DNA of 64,000 bases from Anodontia alba. Lineage: Eukaryota > Mollusca > Bivalvia > Lucinida > Lucinidae. The DNA lies in NCBI GenBank assembly GCA_964016985.1, contig OZ024828.1, positions 73,281,264 through 73,345,263 of the forward strand. The letters are read 5' to 3'. The position numbers and the translations under genes were made by a program. The notes beneath the pieces are model-generated. The model had not been told where the DNA came from, did not search any database, and saw only the letters and a program-made list of their open reading frames with translations. Shown piece after piece: positions 62,824 through 64,000 of this stretch (position 1 is the first letter of the stretch; every line of letters starts with the position of its first letter).

Positions 62824-64000
62824 AATATTTAGCTTTGAGGCAGCTACAATGTACGGATTAATTGTGACGTGTGCTTATTTACTTTTGAAAATTAACAAAT
62901 AAATAAAGAACTTTCAGTTTTATATTTCTACTTCAATTTTGTATTTTTTCATAGTGCAAGAAAAAACAACACCTTAATATTTTGGAAAAACTATCAAAAA
63001 ATAAATAAATAAATAAAGTGATACAATACAAATCAACGAATAACAAGCAAACTTTGCAAATAAATTTATTTGGTTCTAAAGTAACGTATCGAATACTTCT
63101 CAGTCATATGAATTACCCTTATTGGGCCCCACCTAGGGAGACTTAACATCCTTATAATCGCTTCATAATCACTTAGATAAGATAAGCCTTTGATGTGTGC
63201 TCTATTATCAGGATTGTATATTGGGGCTGATCATGAGAGGGGGTTCTAGCCAAAGAAGCAAAAAAATGTGTCTTTAAGTTCTTAAAATTTTTAATACATT
63301 TTGTACATGCCAGTTTCGTATGCATTTCTGAGAGAAAAGGCTCTAATCTAACGAACATGCAATTGTTTTTTCCCTAAGAGGTTTCCCACCACAATTTCAT
63401 GTGATGTTACCTCTACAAGCACACGGTTTCTTCATGAGGGCCAAGGGAAATGTTACTGTTGGTATTATCACATATTTTTGTAATCTATACTATAAATGCG
63501 AATGTCCCAGAATTGCCTGTAACAGTACTAATATTTATTTGTACCCTGGTAAATGTGGAGTAAAGCCCTCACTCTGTATGTTTACTGTTTAGAGCTGACT
63601 GCATATGCCTTGATAATTCAGTTTTATGAGTTGGACCCATGGGAAATGGGATGGGGAACAGCTTTTTTTTATGAATCAGGCGGATCCAGGATGATTTCTT
63701 AATCTATGTATTCTGACAGACAGACCTGAGCAAACAGTGTAGGCCCAGACCAGACACCGCAGAACGCATGTTAAATCTTCACTGAAACAGTGATGTTTTT
63801 AACCAGAGATTTGTAATCTCTCCAAGAACTGGAGTTTTACTTGCCTGTCTGTCACCACAAATGGCAAAATCCGACCACCCTTGCGTAATGCATTGGAAGA
63901 AAAATTATTTTTGTTCCATATTTGGTTAAAGGGACTACAATTCTGGTGTGATCATATGGGCAGCTAAATAAGAGGTTGAATTACATGGTCCAGTTTTGGA
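62824..64000. other. Right end of window, no gene recognised
   Basis: AT-rich, with TAAA runs (63004-63016). A repeat at 63530-63690 is shared with 52440-52540. A CAGACCAGACACCGCAGAAC-type foldback word lies at 63735-63775. Confidence 0.4.

Overview
This is eukaryotic nuclear DNA from an animal, most likely a bivalve mollusc or a close lophotrochozoan. That identification is an inference from the mix of introns, DIRS, Tx1/RTE-like LINEs, tRNA-SINEs and palindromic MITEs. No prokaryotic or organellar gene is present.

Left part (1-28.5 kb): the minus strand carries the 5' half of a copine gene. I found seven well-defined exons and one partial exon by reading across splice sites. They run from an ATG at 28501 down to an exon at 1424-1527 and encode all of C2A and the start of C2B. 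The rest of C2B and the A domain lie outside the window. The introns are full of foldback MITEs. These include five copies of a 244-bp palindrome in the first 10 kb and many short inverted repeats built on the words GATCAGCCTGC and CAGATCAGACACC.

Copine intron 2 (9878-25769) holds the most unusual object, at 11494-22715. A Ty3/gypsy-type LTR retrotransposon lies on the plus strand and carries an extra ORF with SGNH-hydrolase motifs upstream of gag. Its protease region is split by a complete 425-bp TRIM element whose 155-bp LTRs each contain a tRNA-like Pol III unit. A second, inverted and chimeric TRIM cluster is fused to the 3' LTR. The 4-bp target duplication (AACA) and the halves of the interrupted target MITE lie outside the whole composite, so gypsy and TRIM cDNA probably integrated as one joined molecule. 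Gypsy and TRIM share primer-binding site, polypurine tract and LTR ends, so the TRIM looks like a parasite of this retrotransposon lineage.

Middle part (28.5-39.2 kb): no host exon recognised. It holds a tandem duplication, a GT microsatellite, two long modular repeats (31.1-33.0 and 33.7-35.8 kb), a Tc1/mariner transposase remnant and a tRNA-derived SINE.

39.2-52.2 kb: a DIRS-type tyrosine-recombinase retrotransposon on the minus strand, bounded by inverted terminal repeats and itself inserted in a MITE. It was broken up by three later insertions: a near-complete LINE with a single in-frame stop, a 5'-truncated RTE-like LINE, and a SINE. Target duplications for all three can be read.

52.2-64 kb: SINEs, a 3.5-kb element with long inverted repeats that contains a possible signal-anchor exon, a degenerate relative of the tRNA-bearing LTR, a possible broken exon, a second RTE copy with a MITE in its tail, and a full-length SINE with 12-bp target duplications.
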